Assembly (NCBI RefSeq): GCF_000467105.1
Contig: NZ_BATI01000007.1
Coordinates: forward strand, 124,001-188,000
Length of the DNA: 64,000 bases
Reading direction: 5' to 3'
Source of the DNA: Aquipseudomonas alcaligenes NBRC 14159
GTDB lineage: Bacteria > Pseudomonadota > Gammaproteobacteria > Pseudomonadales > Pseudomonadaceae
Shown here: positions 50,246-59,203 of the stretch, one piece after another
Layout of the letters: every line of letters begins with the position of its first letter
Position numbering within the stretch: position 1 is the stretch's first letter
Position numbers and translations under genes: made by a program
The notes under the pieces: model-generated
Told to the model about the DNA's origin: nothing
The model's input: the letters and a program-made list of their open reading frames with translations, nothing else
Database searches by the model: none

Positions 50246-50885
50246 TGCCGGCATCATCGTCTGCGACGAATGCCACAAGCTTGAATACCTGCGCGAAGAC
50301 GAGGTGCAGCACTGCACCCGCTGTGGCGCGCGGCTGCACGCCCGGCGTCCGGACAGCATCGCGCGCACCTGGGCGCTGCTGATCACTGCGGCCATCCTCT
50401 ACATACCGGCCAACCTGCTACCGATCATGACCGTCAGCATGCTGGGCAAGGGTATGCCCGCCACCATCATGGAGGGCGTGGTCGAGCTGGTGCAGGCCGA
50501 CATGCTGCCGATTGCACTGGTGGTGTTCGTCGCCAGCATCCTGGTGCCGACCTTCAAACTGATCGGCATCGCCCTGCTGCTGTATTCGGTGCAGCGCCAT
50601 CAGCCGATGTCGGCGCGGCAGCGCATCCTGATGTATCGCTTCATCGAATGGATCGGCCGCTGGTCGATGCTGGATATCTTCGTCATCGCCATCCTGGTGG
50701 CCCTGGTGAACTTCGGCAACCTGGCCAGCATCGAGGCCGGGGTGGGCGCGTCGGCCTTCTGTATGGTGGTGATCCTGACCATGCTCGCCGCCGTGACCTT
50801 CGATCCACGGCTGATCTGGGACAACACCTTCGTCGAGGAAGACGAAGAAAGCACCGCCAAAAAAATCCCCGCGGACAGGAGCTGA
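50232..50885 (+). CDS. PqiA-like membrane protein, second of two
   Basis: This 217-residue protein repeats the layout of the previous gene: VCDECHKLEYL and CTRCGARLHARRP zinc ribbon, then helices with LYIPANLLPIMTVSMLG. It overlaps the upstream gene by 14 bases, so together they form a split PqiA. In most genomes pqiB (MCE) and pqiC follow; here the next gene is oprN in the opposite direction. The last nine codons and stop coincide with the hairpin that terminates the oprN transcript, so the C-terminal tail (KKIPADRS) may not be ancestral. Confidence 0.85.
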   Translation: MRALDAGIIVCDECHKLEYLREDEVQHCTRCGARLHARRPDSIARTWALLITAAILYIPANLLPIMTVSMLGKGMPATIMEGVVELVQADMLPIALVVFVASILVPTFKLIGIALLLYSVQRHQPMSARQRILMYRFIEWIGRWSMLDIFVIAILVALVNFGNLASIEAGVGASAFCMVVILTMLAAVTFDPRLIWDNTFVEEDEESTAKKIPADRS

Positions 50886-50895
50886 TCCGCGGGGA
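50858..50895 (-). terminator. Intrinsic terminator of mexEF-oprN, inside the end of the PqiA-like gene
   Basis: On the minus strand TCCCCGCGGA and TCCGCGGGGA arms (50866-50875 and 50886-50895) flank a ten-base loop and are followed by a T-run. It overlaps the stop codon at 50883-50885 of the convergent gene. Confidence 0.8.
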
Positions 50896-50970
50896 GCGCA
50901 ATGGCCGACAAAGGGCAGGGTCGGCCCAGGAGGAAAGGGTGAGCAGGCGGGTAACACCCGCGCTCATGGC

Positions 50971-52359
50971 TCAGGCGCTGGGCTGCCAACCTCCGCCGAG
51001 CGCCTTGTAGATGGCGACGATGCCGCGGTACAGCTCGATCTCGGCCTGGGCCTGGGCGTCCTCGGCGGCCAGGCGCTCACGCTCGGCGTCGAGCAGCACG
51101 AGGAAGTCCTCGGTGCCTTCGCGGTAGCGAATCGCCGCCTGCTCGGCCGCCGCGCGGCTGGCCTCGACCTGGCGCACCAGCGAGACCAGGCGCTGCTGGC
51201 GCTTGGCGTAATCGCTGAAGGCGTTTTCCGACTCTTCCAGGGCCAGCAGCACCTGCTGCTCGTAGCTGGCCAGGGCGCCATCGGCGTCGGCCTCGGCACC
51301 GCGCAGGCGGGCGCGCACGCTGCCCAGATCAAAGGCCGCCCAACTGATGGTCGGTGCCACGCCCCAGGCGTTGGCCGCCGCCGCGCCCAGTTGCGAGCCG
51401 CGCCCGGCGGTGAAGCCGAGGAAGCCGCTCAGGCTGACCCGCGGGAACAGGTCGGCGGTGGCCACGCCGACATTGGCGGTGGCGGCAGCTAGTTGACGCT
51501 CAGCGACGCGCACATCCGGACGGCGGCGCAGCAGCTCGGCGGGGTCGCCAATCGGCAGCGCCTTGGCGATCACTGGCAGCGGCCGCGGCGACAGGTCGAC
51601 GCTCAGCTGTTCCGGGCGCTGGCCAAGCAGGGTGGCGATGCGGTGACGGGCCCGCGCCTCATCCGCCTGCAGTTGCGGCAGGCTGGCCTCGGTGGCGGCC
51701 AGACGGGCGTCGGCGCGCAGCACATCCAGCTCACTGCCGATGCCGGCGTCGCGCAGCTGCTCGGTGAGGGCACGCGACTGGCTCTGGTTCTTCAGGTTGT
51801 CGCGGGCGATGCGCTCCCTGAGTTGCGCACCGCGCAGGTTGCCGTAGGCGTCCACCAGCTCGGCGATCAGGCTGACCTGCAGCTGGTACAGCTCGGCCTC
51901 GGCGGCTTCGCTCTGTGCCTCGCTGGCCTCGATGCTGCGCTCGATACGGCCGAACAGGTCGAGTTCCCAGGCCATGTCCAGGCCCAGGTCGTAGCGCTCC
52001 TGGCGGATGCGCTCCTCGCTGGTCGGCGGTTGCTGGGCCTTGCCGAACTCGCCGCTGGCGCGGCTGGTGATCACCGGCATCTGGTCGTTGCCGACATCGT
52101 CACGGATGGCACGGGCAGCGCGCAGGCGGGCGAAGGCCACACGCAGCTCGCGGTTTTCCTCGAGCGACTGCTGGACCAGCTGGCTCAGGGTCGGGTCGTC
52201 GAACTGCTGCCACCAGGCCGATTCGAAGTCGGTGCGGTCGTAATCGCCGGCCTCCAGCGCGGTGATCCGCGCCGGCTGGGTTTCCGGCGCCTGATAGTCC
52301 GGGCCGACGGCGCAGGCGCTGACGGCGAGGGCCAGCAGGGCGGGAATAAAAGGCTTCAT
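50971..52359 (-). CDS. oprN: Outer membrane efflux lipoprotein OprN
   Basis: This 462-residue TolC-family channel has a lipoprotein signal (lipobox AVSAC, Cys16). The barrel-and-helix repeats include VGPDYQAPE near the start, LDMAWELDLFGRIERS, RRRPDVRVAERQLAAATANVGVA and LFPRVSLSGFLG. It forms the outer-membrane exit of the MexE-MexF pump, which expels chloramphenicol, fluoroquinolones, trimethoprim and related compounds in P. aeruginosa. Its ATG overlaps the mexF stop (ATGA at 52356-52359). Confidence 0.92.
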   Translation of the reverse strand: MKPFIPALLALAVSACAVGPDYQAPETQPARITALEAGDYDRTDFESAWWQQFDDPTLSQLVQQSLEENRELRVAFARLRAARAIRDDVGNDQMPVITSRASGEFGKAQQPPTSEERIRQERYDLGLDMAWELDLFGRIERSIEASEAQSEAAEAELYQLQVSLIAELVDAYGNLRGAQLRERIARDNLKNQSQSRALTEQLRDAGIGSELDVLRADARLAATEASLPQLQADEARARHRIATLLGQRPEQLSVDLSPRPLPVIAKALPIGDPAELLRRRPDVRVAERQLAAATANVGVATADLFPRVSLSGFLGFTAGRGSQLGAAAANAWGVAPTISWAAFDLGSVRARLRGAEADADGALASYEQQVLLALEESENAFSDYAKRQQRLVSLVRQVEASRAAAEQAAIRYREGTEDFLVLLDAERERLAAEDAQAQAEIELYRGIVAIYKALGGGWQPSA

Positions 52360-55300
52360 GCATGCACCTCCTGCAGGCGAGCAGCTTTCCTCGCTTCGCG
52401 CTTCTCCACAAAGGCGCGGATCAGCACGTAGAACACCGGGGTCAGCAGCAGGCCGAAGAAGGTCACACCGATCATCCCGCTGAATACCGCCACGCCCATG
52501 GCATGGCGCATCTCGGCGCCGGCGCCGGACGACAGCACCAGAGGCACCACGCCCATGATGAAGGCGATGGAGGTCATCAGGATCGGGCGCAGACGCAGGC
52601 GGCAGGCTTCCAGCACCGCGGCCATGCGGTCGAGGCCTTCTTCCTGTTTCTCCTTGGCGAACTCGACGATGAGGATGGCGTTCTTGCACGCCAGGCCCAC
52701 CAGCACGATCAAGCCGATCTGGGTGAACACGTTGTTGTCGCCGCCGGCCAGGATCACCCCGACGATGGCGGAGAACAGCACGGTCGGCACGATCAGGATC
52801 ACCGCCAGCGGCAGGCTCCAGCTTTCGTACTGGGCGGCCAGCACCAGGAAGGCCAGCAGCACGCAGAGCGGGAAGATGAAGATCGCGGTGTTGCCGGCGA
52901 GGATCTGCTGGTAGGTCAGCTCGGTCCATTCGTAGGTCATGCCGTTGGGCAGCTCCTCATCGAGCAGCTTGGCAATCGCCGCCTCGGCCTGGCCGGAGCT
53001 GTAGCCGGGCGCTGCCGCACCGTTGATCTCGGCGGTTAGGAAGCCGTTGTAGTGCATCACCCGGTCCGGGCCCGACGCACTGTCGACCTTGACGAAGGTG
53101 GACAGCGGGATCATCTCGCCACGGTTGTTGCGCACTTTCAGCTGGCCGATCTGCTCCGGCTCCAGGCGGAACTGCTGGTCGGCCTGGACGTTGACCTGGT
53201 AGGTGCGGCCGAAACGGTTGAAGTCGTTGGCATACAGCGAGCCCAGGTACACCTGCATGGTGTCGAAGATGTCGCTGATGGCCACGCCGTGGGTCTTGGC
53301 CTTCTCGCGGTCGATGTTGGCATCGATCTGCGGCACGTTGACCTGGTAGCTGGTGAACACCGACATCGGGTCCAGTTCCGGCAGCGCACGGGCCTTGGCC
53401 AGGATGTTCTGGGTCTGTTTGTACAACTCCTCATAACCCAAGCTGCCGCGATCCTCCACCTGCAGGCGGAAGCCACCGATGGTGCCGAGACCCTGCACGG
53501 GCGGCGGCGGGAAGATGGCGATATAGGCGTCCTGGATACCTGCGAACTGGGCATTCAGCTCGGCGGCGATCGCCCCGGCAGACATGCTCGGGTCCTTGCG
53601 CTCGTCGAACGGCTTGAGCGGGGTGAACACGATGCCGCTGTTCGGACTGTTGGTGAAACCGTTGATCGACAGGCCCGGGAAGGCCACGGTGTTCTCCACG
53701 CCCGGGTGCTTGCTGGCGATTTCCGACATGCGCTTGATCACATCCTCGGTACGGTCGAGGGTGGCGGCGTCGGGCAGCTGGGCGAAGGCCACCAGGTACT
53801 GCTTGTCCTGCTGCGGCACGAAACCGGTCGGGGTGCTGGAGAAACCCAGGTAGCCGAGCACCAGCAGGCCACCATAGACCAGCAGGGCAATCGAGCTGCC
53901 GCGCAGCACGCGCTTGACGGTGCCGACGTAGCCATGGCTGGCGCGGTCGAAGAAGCGGTTGAACGGGTTGAACAGCCAACCGCCGAACAGCTTGTCCAGC
54001 ACCTTGGAGAAGCGGTCCTTCGGCGCGTGGTGATCCTTCAGCAGCACGGCGGCCAGGGCCGGCGACAGGGTCAGCGAGTTGAACGCCGAGATCACCGTGG
54101 AGATGGCGATGGTCAGGGCGAACTGCTGGTAGAACTGTCCGGTGAGGCCGGAGATGAATGCGGTCGGCACAAATACGGCGCACAGCACGAGTGCAGTGGC
54201 GACGATCGGGCCGGTCACTTCCTTCATGGCCTGTCGGGTGGCTTCCACCGGCGACTTGCCGAGACCGATGTTCCTCTCGACGTTCTCCACCACCACGATG
54301 GCGTCGTCCACCACGATGCCGATGGCCAGCACCAGGCCGAACAGCGACAGGGCGTTGAGCGAAAAGCCGAACAGGTGCATCACGGCGAAGGTACCGATCA
54401 GCGACACCGGCACGGCGGCCAGCGGGATGATCGAGGCGCGCCAGGTCTGCAGGAACAGCACCACCACCAGCACCACCAGCACGATGGCTTCGAGCAGGGT
54501 ATGCACCACTGCCTCGATGGAACCGCGCACGAAAATGGTCGGGTCGTAGACGATCTCGTAGTCCACGCCCTGCGGGAAGCTCTGCTTCAATTCGGCCATG
54601 CGCGCACGCACCGAGTCGGAGATCTCGATGGCATTCGAGCCGGGGCGCTGGAATACCGGGATGGCCACGGCCGGCTGGTTGTTCAGCAGCGAGCGCAGGG
54701 CGTACTGGCTGGAACCCAGTTCGATCCGGGCGATGTCCTTGAGGCGGGTGATCTCACCGTCGTCGCCGGCGCGGATGATGATGTTCTCGAACTCTTCCTC
54801 GCTGACCAGGCGGCCCTGGGTGTTGATCGACAGCTGGAAGCTGTTGCCGGCGTCCGAGGGCGGCGCGCCGAGGGCGCCGGCGGCGACCTGGCGGTTCTGC
54901 TCGCGGATCGCGGCGACCACGTCTGAGGCGGTGAGGTTGCGCGAGGCCACCTTGTTCGGGTCGAGCCACACGCGCAGAGAGTAGTTGCCCATGCCGAACA
55001 GCTGCACGTCACCCACGCCGTCCAGACGCGCCAGCTCGTCCTTGACGTTGAGCGCGGCGTAGTTGGACAGGTAGAGCATGTCGTAGCGCTGATCCGGCGA
55101 GGTCAGGTGCACCACCATGGTCAGGTCGGGGGAGGCCTTGTCCACGGTCACGCCGAGGCGCTGCACCTCGGTGGGCAGGGTCGGCATGGTGCGGGTCACG
55201 CGGTTCTGCACCTGCACCTGGGCGTTGTCCAGGTCGGTGCCGAGGGCGAAGGTGATGGTCAGGGTCAGCTTGCCGTCGGCAGTGGACTGCGACGACATGT

Positions 55301-55535
55301 AGAGCATGCCTTCCACGCCGGTGATGGCCTGTTCCAGCGGCGAGGCGACGGTCTCGCCGATCACCTTGGGGTTGGCGCCGGGGAAGTTGGCGCGCACCAC
55401 CACGGTGGGTGGCACCACTTCCGGGTATTCGCTGATCGGCAGCTGGAACAGCGAGATCGCACCGGCGATCAGTACCAGCAGGGACAGCACGGCGGCGAAG
55501 ATCGGCCGCTTGATGAAGAACTGGGAGAAGTTCAT
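52356..55535 (-). CDS. mexF: RND efflux pump inner-membrane transporter MexF
   Basis: This 1059-residue HAE1-type RND protein has twelve membrane segments and two large periplasmic loops. It starts MNFSQFFIKRPIFAAVLSLLV; the proton-relay region in TM4 is GIVVDDAIVVVENVERNI. PTGFVPQQDKQYL and QIGLIVLVGLACKNAILIVEFA are typical of MexF/OqxB. It exchanges protons for drugs. Eleven bases separate it from mexE. Assignment to MexF rather than other RND pumps rests on the mexT and mexS neighbours and the overall pattern. Confidence 0.94.
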   Translation of the reverse strand: MNFSQFFIKRPIFAAVLSLLVLIAGAISLFQLPISEYPEVVPPTVVVRANFPGANPKVIGETVASPLEQAITGVEGMLYMSSQSTADGKLTLTITFALGTDLDNAQVQVQNRVTRTMPTLPTEVQRLGVTVDKASPDLTMVVHLTSPDQRYDMLYLSNYAALNVKDELARLDGVGDVQLFGMGNYSLRVWLDPNKVASRNLTASDVVAAIREQNRQVAAGALGAPPSDAGNSFQLSINTQGRLVSEEEFENIIIRAGDDGEITRLKDIARIELGSSQYALRSLLNNQPAVAIPVFQRPGSNAIEISDSVRARMAELKQSFPQGVDYEIVYDPTIFVRGSIEAVVHTLLEAIVLVVLVVVLFLQTWRASIIPLAAVPVSLIGTFAVMHLFGFSLNALSLFGLVLAIGIVVDDAIVVVENVERNIGLGKSPVEATRQAMKEVTGPIVATALVLCAVFVPTAFISGLTGQFYQQFALTIAISTVISAFNSLTLSPALAAVLLKDHHAPKDRFSKVLDKLFGGWLFNPFNRFFDRASHGYVGTVKRVLRGSSIALLVYGGLLVLGYLGFSSTPTGFVPQQDKQYLVAFAQLPDAATLDRTEDVIKRMSEIASKHPGVENTVAFPGLSINGFTNSPNSGIVFTPLKPFDERKDPSMSAGAIAAELNAQFAGIQDAYIAIFPPPPVQGLGTIGGFRLQVEDRGSLGYEELYKQTQNILAKARALPELDPMSVFTSYQVNVPQIDANIDREKAKTHGVAISDIFDTMQVYLGSLYANDFNRFGRTYQVNVQADQQFRLEPEQIGQLKVRNNRGEMIPLSTFVKVDSASGPDRVMHYNGFLTAEINGAAAPGYSSGQAEAAIAKLLDEELPNGMTYEWTELTYQQILAGNTAIFIFPLCVLLAFLVLAAQYESWSLPLAVILIVPTVLFSAIVGVILAGGDNNVFTQIGLIVLVGLACKNAILIVEFAKEKQEEGLDRMAAVLEACRLRLRPILMTSIAFIMGVVPLVLSSGAGAEMRHAMGVAVFSGMIGVTFFGLLLTPVFYVLIRAFVEKREARKAARLQEVHA

Positions 55536-55546
55536 GGGGTTCTACC

Positions 55547-56788
55547 TCAGCCGCGCGGCGCGTTGCTGGACTTGGCTTGCTGCTCGGCTACGCGCGGGGC
55601 GTCGCGGCCATCCACGGCCTGGCGCAGGCGCGCCAGCTGGGCGAGGGTGGCTTCGTCGGCCATCGGCACGGCCTGCGGATCGACGGTGGCGCCGGGCATG
55701 GCGCGCTGCAGGCCGTTGACCACGATCTTCTCGCCCTTGGAAAGGCCCTGGCGGACGATGCGCAGGCCTTCCAGCTTCGGGCCGAGCTCGATGGCGCGGT
55801 ACTGCACGGCGTTGTCCTTGTCGAGGACCAGGACGAACTTCTTGCCTAGGTCGGTACCGACCGCTTCGTCCTTGATCAGCGCGGCCGGGTAGGTGCCGCT
55901 GCCGACCAGCTTGAGGCGGGCGTAGAGACCGGGGGTGAAGCGGCCGTCGCGGTTGTCGAACACGGCGCGACCACGGATGGTGCCGGTGCGCGGGTTGACC
56001 TGGTTGTCGAGGAAGTCCAGCTGGCCCTCGTGTGGGTGGCCGGCTTCGCTGGACAGGCCGAGGTACACCGGGCTGGCGCCGCGGGCATCGCTGCCGGCCT
56101 GGCGCGCCAGCTCGATGTACTTGAGGAATACGCGCTCGTCGGCGTCGAAGTAGGCGTAGACCTTGTCGGTGGAAACCACGGTGGTCAGCAGCGACTGGCC
56201 GGCACCGACCAGGTTGCCCTCGGTGATCTCGGCGCGGCTGACGCGGCCATCGATCGGCGAGGTGATGCGGGTGAAGCTGAGGTTGAGCAGCGCGTTGTCC
56301 AGCTCGGCCTGGGTCGCGGCGACGGCGGCCTGGGCCTCGGTGGCAGCACTGGCGCGCGCATCGGCCAGCTCGGCGGAGATGGCGTTGCTCTGGCGCAGGC
56401 GCTCGCCGCGGCGGGCTTCGTTGGCGGCGCGGGTCTGGCTGGCGCGGGCCTGTTGCAGCTGGGCCTGCAGGCGCTTGACTTCGGCCTGGAACGGGCGCGG
56501 GTCAATCTGGAACAGCAGGTCGCCTTTCTTCACCAGGCTGCCTTCGTCGAAGGCCACCTTGTCGATGTAGCCGGAGACGCGTGGGCGCACCTCGACCGAC
56601 TCGGGCGCCTCCAGGCGTCCGGTGAACTCGTCCCACTCATTGATCGGCTGTTCGATCACCTCGGCCACGCTGACCTTGGCCGCCGGCATCTGCTGGCTCG
56701 CTTCCTCGCCCTTGCCGCAGGCGCTCAGTACCAGGGCCGTGGTGATGGCCAGGGGCAGGCGCCAGGAGAGATTGAATGACTGTTCCAT
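55547..56788 (-). CDS. mexE: RND efflux periplasmic adaptor MexE
   Basis: This 413-residue membrane-fusion protein has a lipobox VLSAC (Cys24), a lipoyl half-motif (FTGRLEAPESVEVRPRVSGYI), a hairpin of coiled coil (about 95-165) and the paired lipoyl half (LNLSFTRITSPIDGRVSRAEI). The late ELGPKLEGLRIVRQGLSKGEKIVVNGLQ closes the membrane-proximal domain. It links MexF to OprN. It is the first gene of the mexEF-oprN operon and lies 158 bases downstream of mexT, a gap that should hold the MexT-dependent promoter. Confidence 0.93.
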   Translation of the reverse strand: MEQSFNLSWRLPLAITTALVLSACGKGEEASQQMPAAKVSVAEVIEQPINEWDEFTGRLEAPESVEVRPRVSGYIDKVAFDEGSLVKKGDLLFQIDPRPFQAEVKRLQAQLQQARASQTRAANEARRGERLRQSNAISAELADARASAATEAQAAVAATQAELDNALLNLSFTRITSPIDGRVSRAEITEGNLVGAGQSLLTTVVSTDKVYAYFDADERVFLKYIELARQAGSDARGASPVYLGLSSEAGHPHEGQLDFLDNQVNPRTGTIRGRAVFDNRDGRFTPGLYARLKLVGSGTYPAALIKDEAVGTDLGKKFVLVLDKDNAVQYRAIELGPKLEGLRIVRQGLSKGEKIVVNGLQRAMPGATVDPQAVPMADEATLAQLARLRQAVDGRDAPRVAEQQAKSSNAPRG

Positions 56789-56946
56789 GCTTGACTCCGC
56801 CAGTCGGATTTGTGAATGGGCGGAGTCTGCGCGGCGGAGTTTGAAGGCACGAATCGAACCATCCGAAGATGACTATCACGCGGAATGATGATTCATTCAT
56901 TCGCGTTGATAATTGACGCAGCGCCCGTGCCAGAGCGCCAGCAGGA

Positions 56947-57864
56947 TCAGTTGAGGCTGTCCGGATCGCCGCAGAACATCTGGATGCGCGAGCGCAGCCA
57001 GCGCTCGGCCGGGTCGTTGTCCTGGGCGCCACGCCAGGCCATGTGCAGCTCGAAGGTGCGCGACGGCAGCGGCAGGTCCTCGGCGCGCAGGCCGCCGGCG
57101 GCGGTGAGCGCGGCGGCCGTGTAGTCCGGTACGGTGGCAACTATGTCGGTGCCGGCCAGCAAGGTGCCGAGACCGTTGAACTGCGGCACGGCCAATACCA
57201 CCCGGCGCTTGCGCTCGAGCTTTTCCAGTTCCTCGTCGATGAAACCGGTAAGGTCGCCGGCGAAGGACACCAGGGCATGCGGGCGGGCACAGAAGTCATC
57301 CAGGCTGATTGCCCCAGGCACGCTGTCGGCACGCAGCAGCTTTGGTTTGCTGCGGCGCAGCACCTTGCGCTTGGCATTGGCCGGCAGCTCCTCGGTGTAG
57401 CCGACGCCCACCGAGATCTCCCCGGAAGCCAGCAGCCCCGGCATCAACAGGTAGTTGGCGCGGCGCACCACCAGCACCACGCCGGGCGCCTCGGCGCGCA
57501 GGCGGCGCAGCAACGGCGGCAGCAGGGCAAACTCGACATCGTCGGACAGGCCGATGCGGAACACCTGGTTGCTGGTGGCGGGGTCGAAGTCGGTGGCACG
57601 GCTGACGGCGGTGGAGATGGAGTCCAGCGCCGGGGAGAGCAGGGCGAAGATCTCGTTGGCCCGCGCAGTGGGCTCCATGCTGCGCCCGGTACGCACGAAC
57701 AGCGGATCGTCGAACAGGCTGCGCAGGCGGGCGAGGGCGGCGCTGATCGCCGGTTGGCCGAGGAACAGCTTTTCCGCCGCGCGGGTCACGCTGCGTTCGT
57801 GCATCAGCGTCTCGAACACGATCAGCAGGTTCAGGTCGACACGGCGCAGGTCGTTGCGGTTCAT
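56947..57864 (-). CDS. mexT: LysR-type activator MexT
   Basis: This 305-residue LysR regulator has a winged helix MNRNDLRRVDLNLLIVFETL, RAAEKLFLGQPAISAALARLR, and the conserved DPLFVRTGRSMEPT. Length equals active P. aeruginosa MexT (304), so the frame seems intact rather than disrupted as in many laboratory strains. MexT activates mexEF-oprN and mexS and responds to disulfide or nitrosative stress. The ATG at 57864 was chosen; an upstream in-frame start at 57954 would run through the regulatory region. It is divergent from mexS. Confidence 0.92.
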   Translation of the reverse strand: MNRNDLRRVDLNLLIVFETLMHERSVTRAAEKLFLGQPAISAALARLRSLFDDPLFVRTGRSMEPTARANEIFALLSPALDSISTAVSRATDFDPATSNQVFRIGLSDDVEFALLPPLLRRLRAEAPGVVLVVRRANYLLMPGLLASGEISVGVGYTEELPANAKRKVLRRSKPKLLRADSVPGAISLDDFCARPHALVSFAGDLTGFIDEELEKLERKRRVVLAVPQFNGLGTLLAGTDIVATVPDYTAAALTAAGGLRAEDLPLPSRTFELHMAWRGAQDNDPAERWLRSRIQMFCGDPDSLN

Positions 57865-57949
57865 GCTCAGCTTCCATCCGGGAATCCGTGAAAGGTGCGG
57901 GCGCGGCGCGCCGACGTCAAGCCCGGCGCTGAACCGGAAGCGCTGGCGG

Positions 57950-57980
57950 ATCATCGCTATTTATGGTGACTATCGATAGT
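57950..57980. promoter_or_regulatory. Nod-box-like MexT site between mexT and mexS
   Basis: ATCA-N5-ATTTAT-N4-ACTAT at 57950-57973 fits the reported MexT consensus (ATCA-N5-GTCGAT-N4-ACYAT) in both outer blocks and half of the centre. It overlaps the perfect palindrome ACTATCGATAGT (57969-57980). Confidence 0.6.
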
Positions 57981-58049
57981 GGCGGGTAGTCTTGCCGGAA
58001 AAGCCCGTATAGAGTCCGTGGCCATAGAGATATGAAGGCGAGGTGTGTG

Positions 58050-59072
58050 ATGTCCCGCATGATCCGTTTCCACCAGTTCGGCGATGCCAGCGTGCTGCGT
58101 CTGGAGGATGTGCCGACCCCGAAACCGGGGCACGACGAGGTGCTGGTGCGTACCCAGGCGCTCGGTGTGGGCTGGCGCGACGTGCTGTGGCGGCAGAACC
58201 TGGCGCCCGACCAGGCCGCGCAGCTGCCCGCTGGCGTTGGCTTCGAGCTGGCCGGAGTGGTCGAGGCCGTCGGTCCCGGCGTCGAGGATCTCGCTCCCGG
58301 CATGGCGGTGGCCAGCTTTCCGTCCTTCAGTCCCAACCAGTATCCGGCCTGGGGCGACCTGGTGCTGATGCCGCGCCGTGCCCTGGCCCGCTATCCGGAT
58401 GTGCTCAGCCCGGCCGAAGCTGCCGTGCACTACACCCCCTACATGCTTGCGTACTTTGCCCTGGTCGAGCTGGCCGAGGTGCAGCCGGGCCAGCGCGTGC
58501 TGATCACCGAGGCGGCCCACTGCCTGGCGCCGCAGGCGGTGCAGATGGCCAAAGCACTGGGCGCCGTGGTCATCGCCGCGACCAGCGAGGGTGATACCCG
58601 GGCCTATCTGCGTGAACTGGGCGCCGACAAGGTGATCGACACCGAGGAGCAGGACTTGGTGCTGGAGGTGGAACGTTTCACCGACGGCAAAGGCGTCGAG
58701 GTGGTGCTGGACCAGTGCGCCGGGCCACAGATGAAGCTGCTCGGCGATGTCGCGGCCACCCGCGGCAAGCTGATCCTGTATGGCGTCAACGGCGGCAACG
58801 ATGCGGCGTTCCCGGCCTGCGCGGCGTTCAAGAAGCACCTGCAGTTCTTCCGCCATTGCGTACTGGACTTCACCGGCCAACCCGAACTGGGTCTGGAACG
58901 CGACGAGGCGGCAGTGCAGCGTGCCCTGCAGCGGATCAACCAGATGACCGCCGACCGCCTGCTCAAGCCGAGCATCGCCAAGTCGTTTGCCTTCGAGGAC
59001 TTCATCGCCGCCAACCAGTTCATGGAGACCTGCCCGGCGGGCGGGCGGGTGGTGATGACGCTGGAATCCTGA
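58050..59072 (+). CDS. mexS: Zinc-type alcohol dehydrogenase/quinone oxidoreductase-like MexS
   Basis: This 340-residue medium-chain dehydrogenase superfamily protein has the GroES-like start (MIRFHQFGDASVLRLEDVPTP, GVGFELAGVVEAVGPGVEDL) and a Rossmann half (VLITEAAHCLAPQAVQMAKALGA, replacing the usual glycine-rich turn). Catalytic-zinc cysteines are not evident, as in quinone-reductase-like members. In P. aeruginosa, loss of MexS switches on MexT and hence the MexEF-OprN pump; it probably detoxifies an electrophile. The ATG at 58050 has GCGAGGTG upstream and gives the family length. Confidence 0.92.
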   Translation: MSRMIRFHQFGDASVLRLEDVPTPKPGHDEVLVRTQALGVGWRDVLWRQNLAPDQAAQLPAGVGFELAGVVEAVGPGVEDLAPGMAVASFPSFSPNQYPAWGDLVLMPRRALARYPDVLSPAEAAVHYTPYMLAYFALVELAEVQPGQRVLITEAAHCLAPQAVQMAKALGAVVIAATSEGDTRAYLRELGADKVIDTEEQDLVLEVERFTDGKGVEVVLDQCAGPQMKLLGDVAATRGKLILYGVNGGNDAAFPACAAFKKHLQFFRHCVLDFTGQPELGLERDEAAVQRALQRINQMTADRLLKPSIAKSFAFEDFIAANQFMETCPAGGRVVMTLES

Positions 59073-59090
59073 GTCTGGTACTCCTGGCAG

Positions 59091-59115
59091 AACGCCGCCT
59101 GCGGGCGGCGTTTTC
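59091..59115 (+). terminator. Intrinsic terminator of mexS
   Basis: AACGCCGCC-TGCG-GGCGGCGTTTT, 18 bases after the stop. Confidence 0.85.
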
Positions 59116-59152
59116 ATTTATCGGGAGAACTCCTGCTCAGAATGCTTGAATT

Positions 59153-59171
59153 GATAAGGATTATCATTAAG
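59153..59171. promoter_or_regulatory. Fur box upstream of the ECF sigma gene
   Basis: GATAAGGATTATCATTAAG matches the 19-bp Fur consensus (GATAATGATAATCATTATC) at all but four positions by eye. It lies 33 bases before the sigma factor ATG, so iron-loaded Fur should shut the gene off. Confidence 0.8.
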
Positions 59172-59203
59172 ATGCGCATCACGTCGAAGCCGAGGATCGG
59201 GCT

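Noticed and set aside
53052-54926. Antisense open frame opposite mexF (624 codons)
   Set aside because: Shadow of the RND transporter; rich in His, Gln, Asp and Arg with no recognisable fold.
56866-56889. Nod-box-like match before mexE
   Set aside because: The half site and the ATC of the centre fit, but the other outer block does not, so I did not annotate it although a MexT site is expected in this gap.
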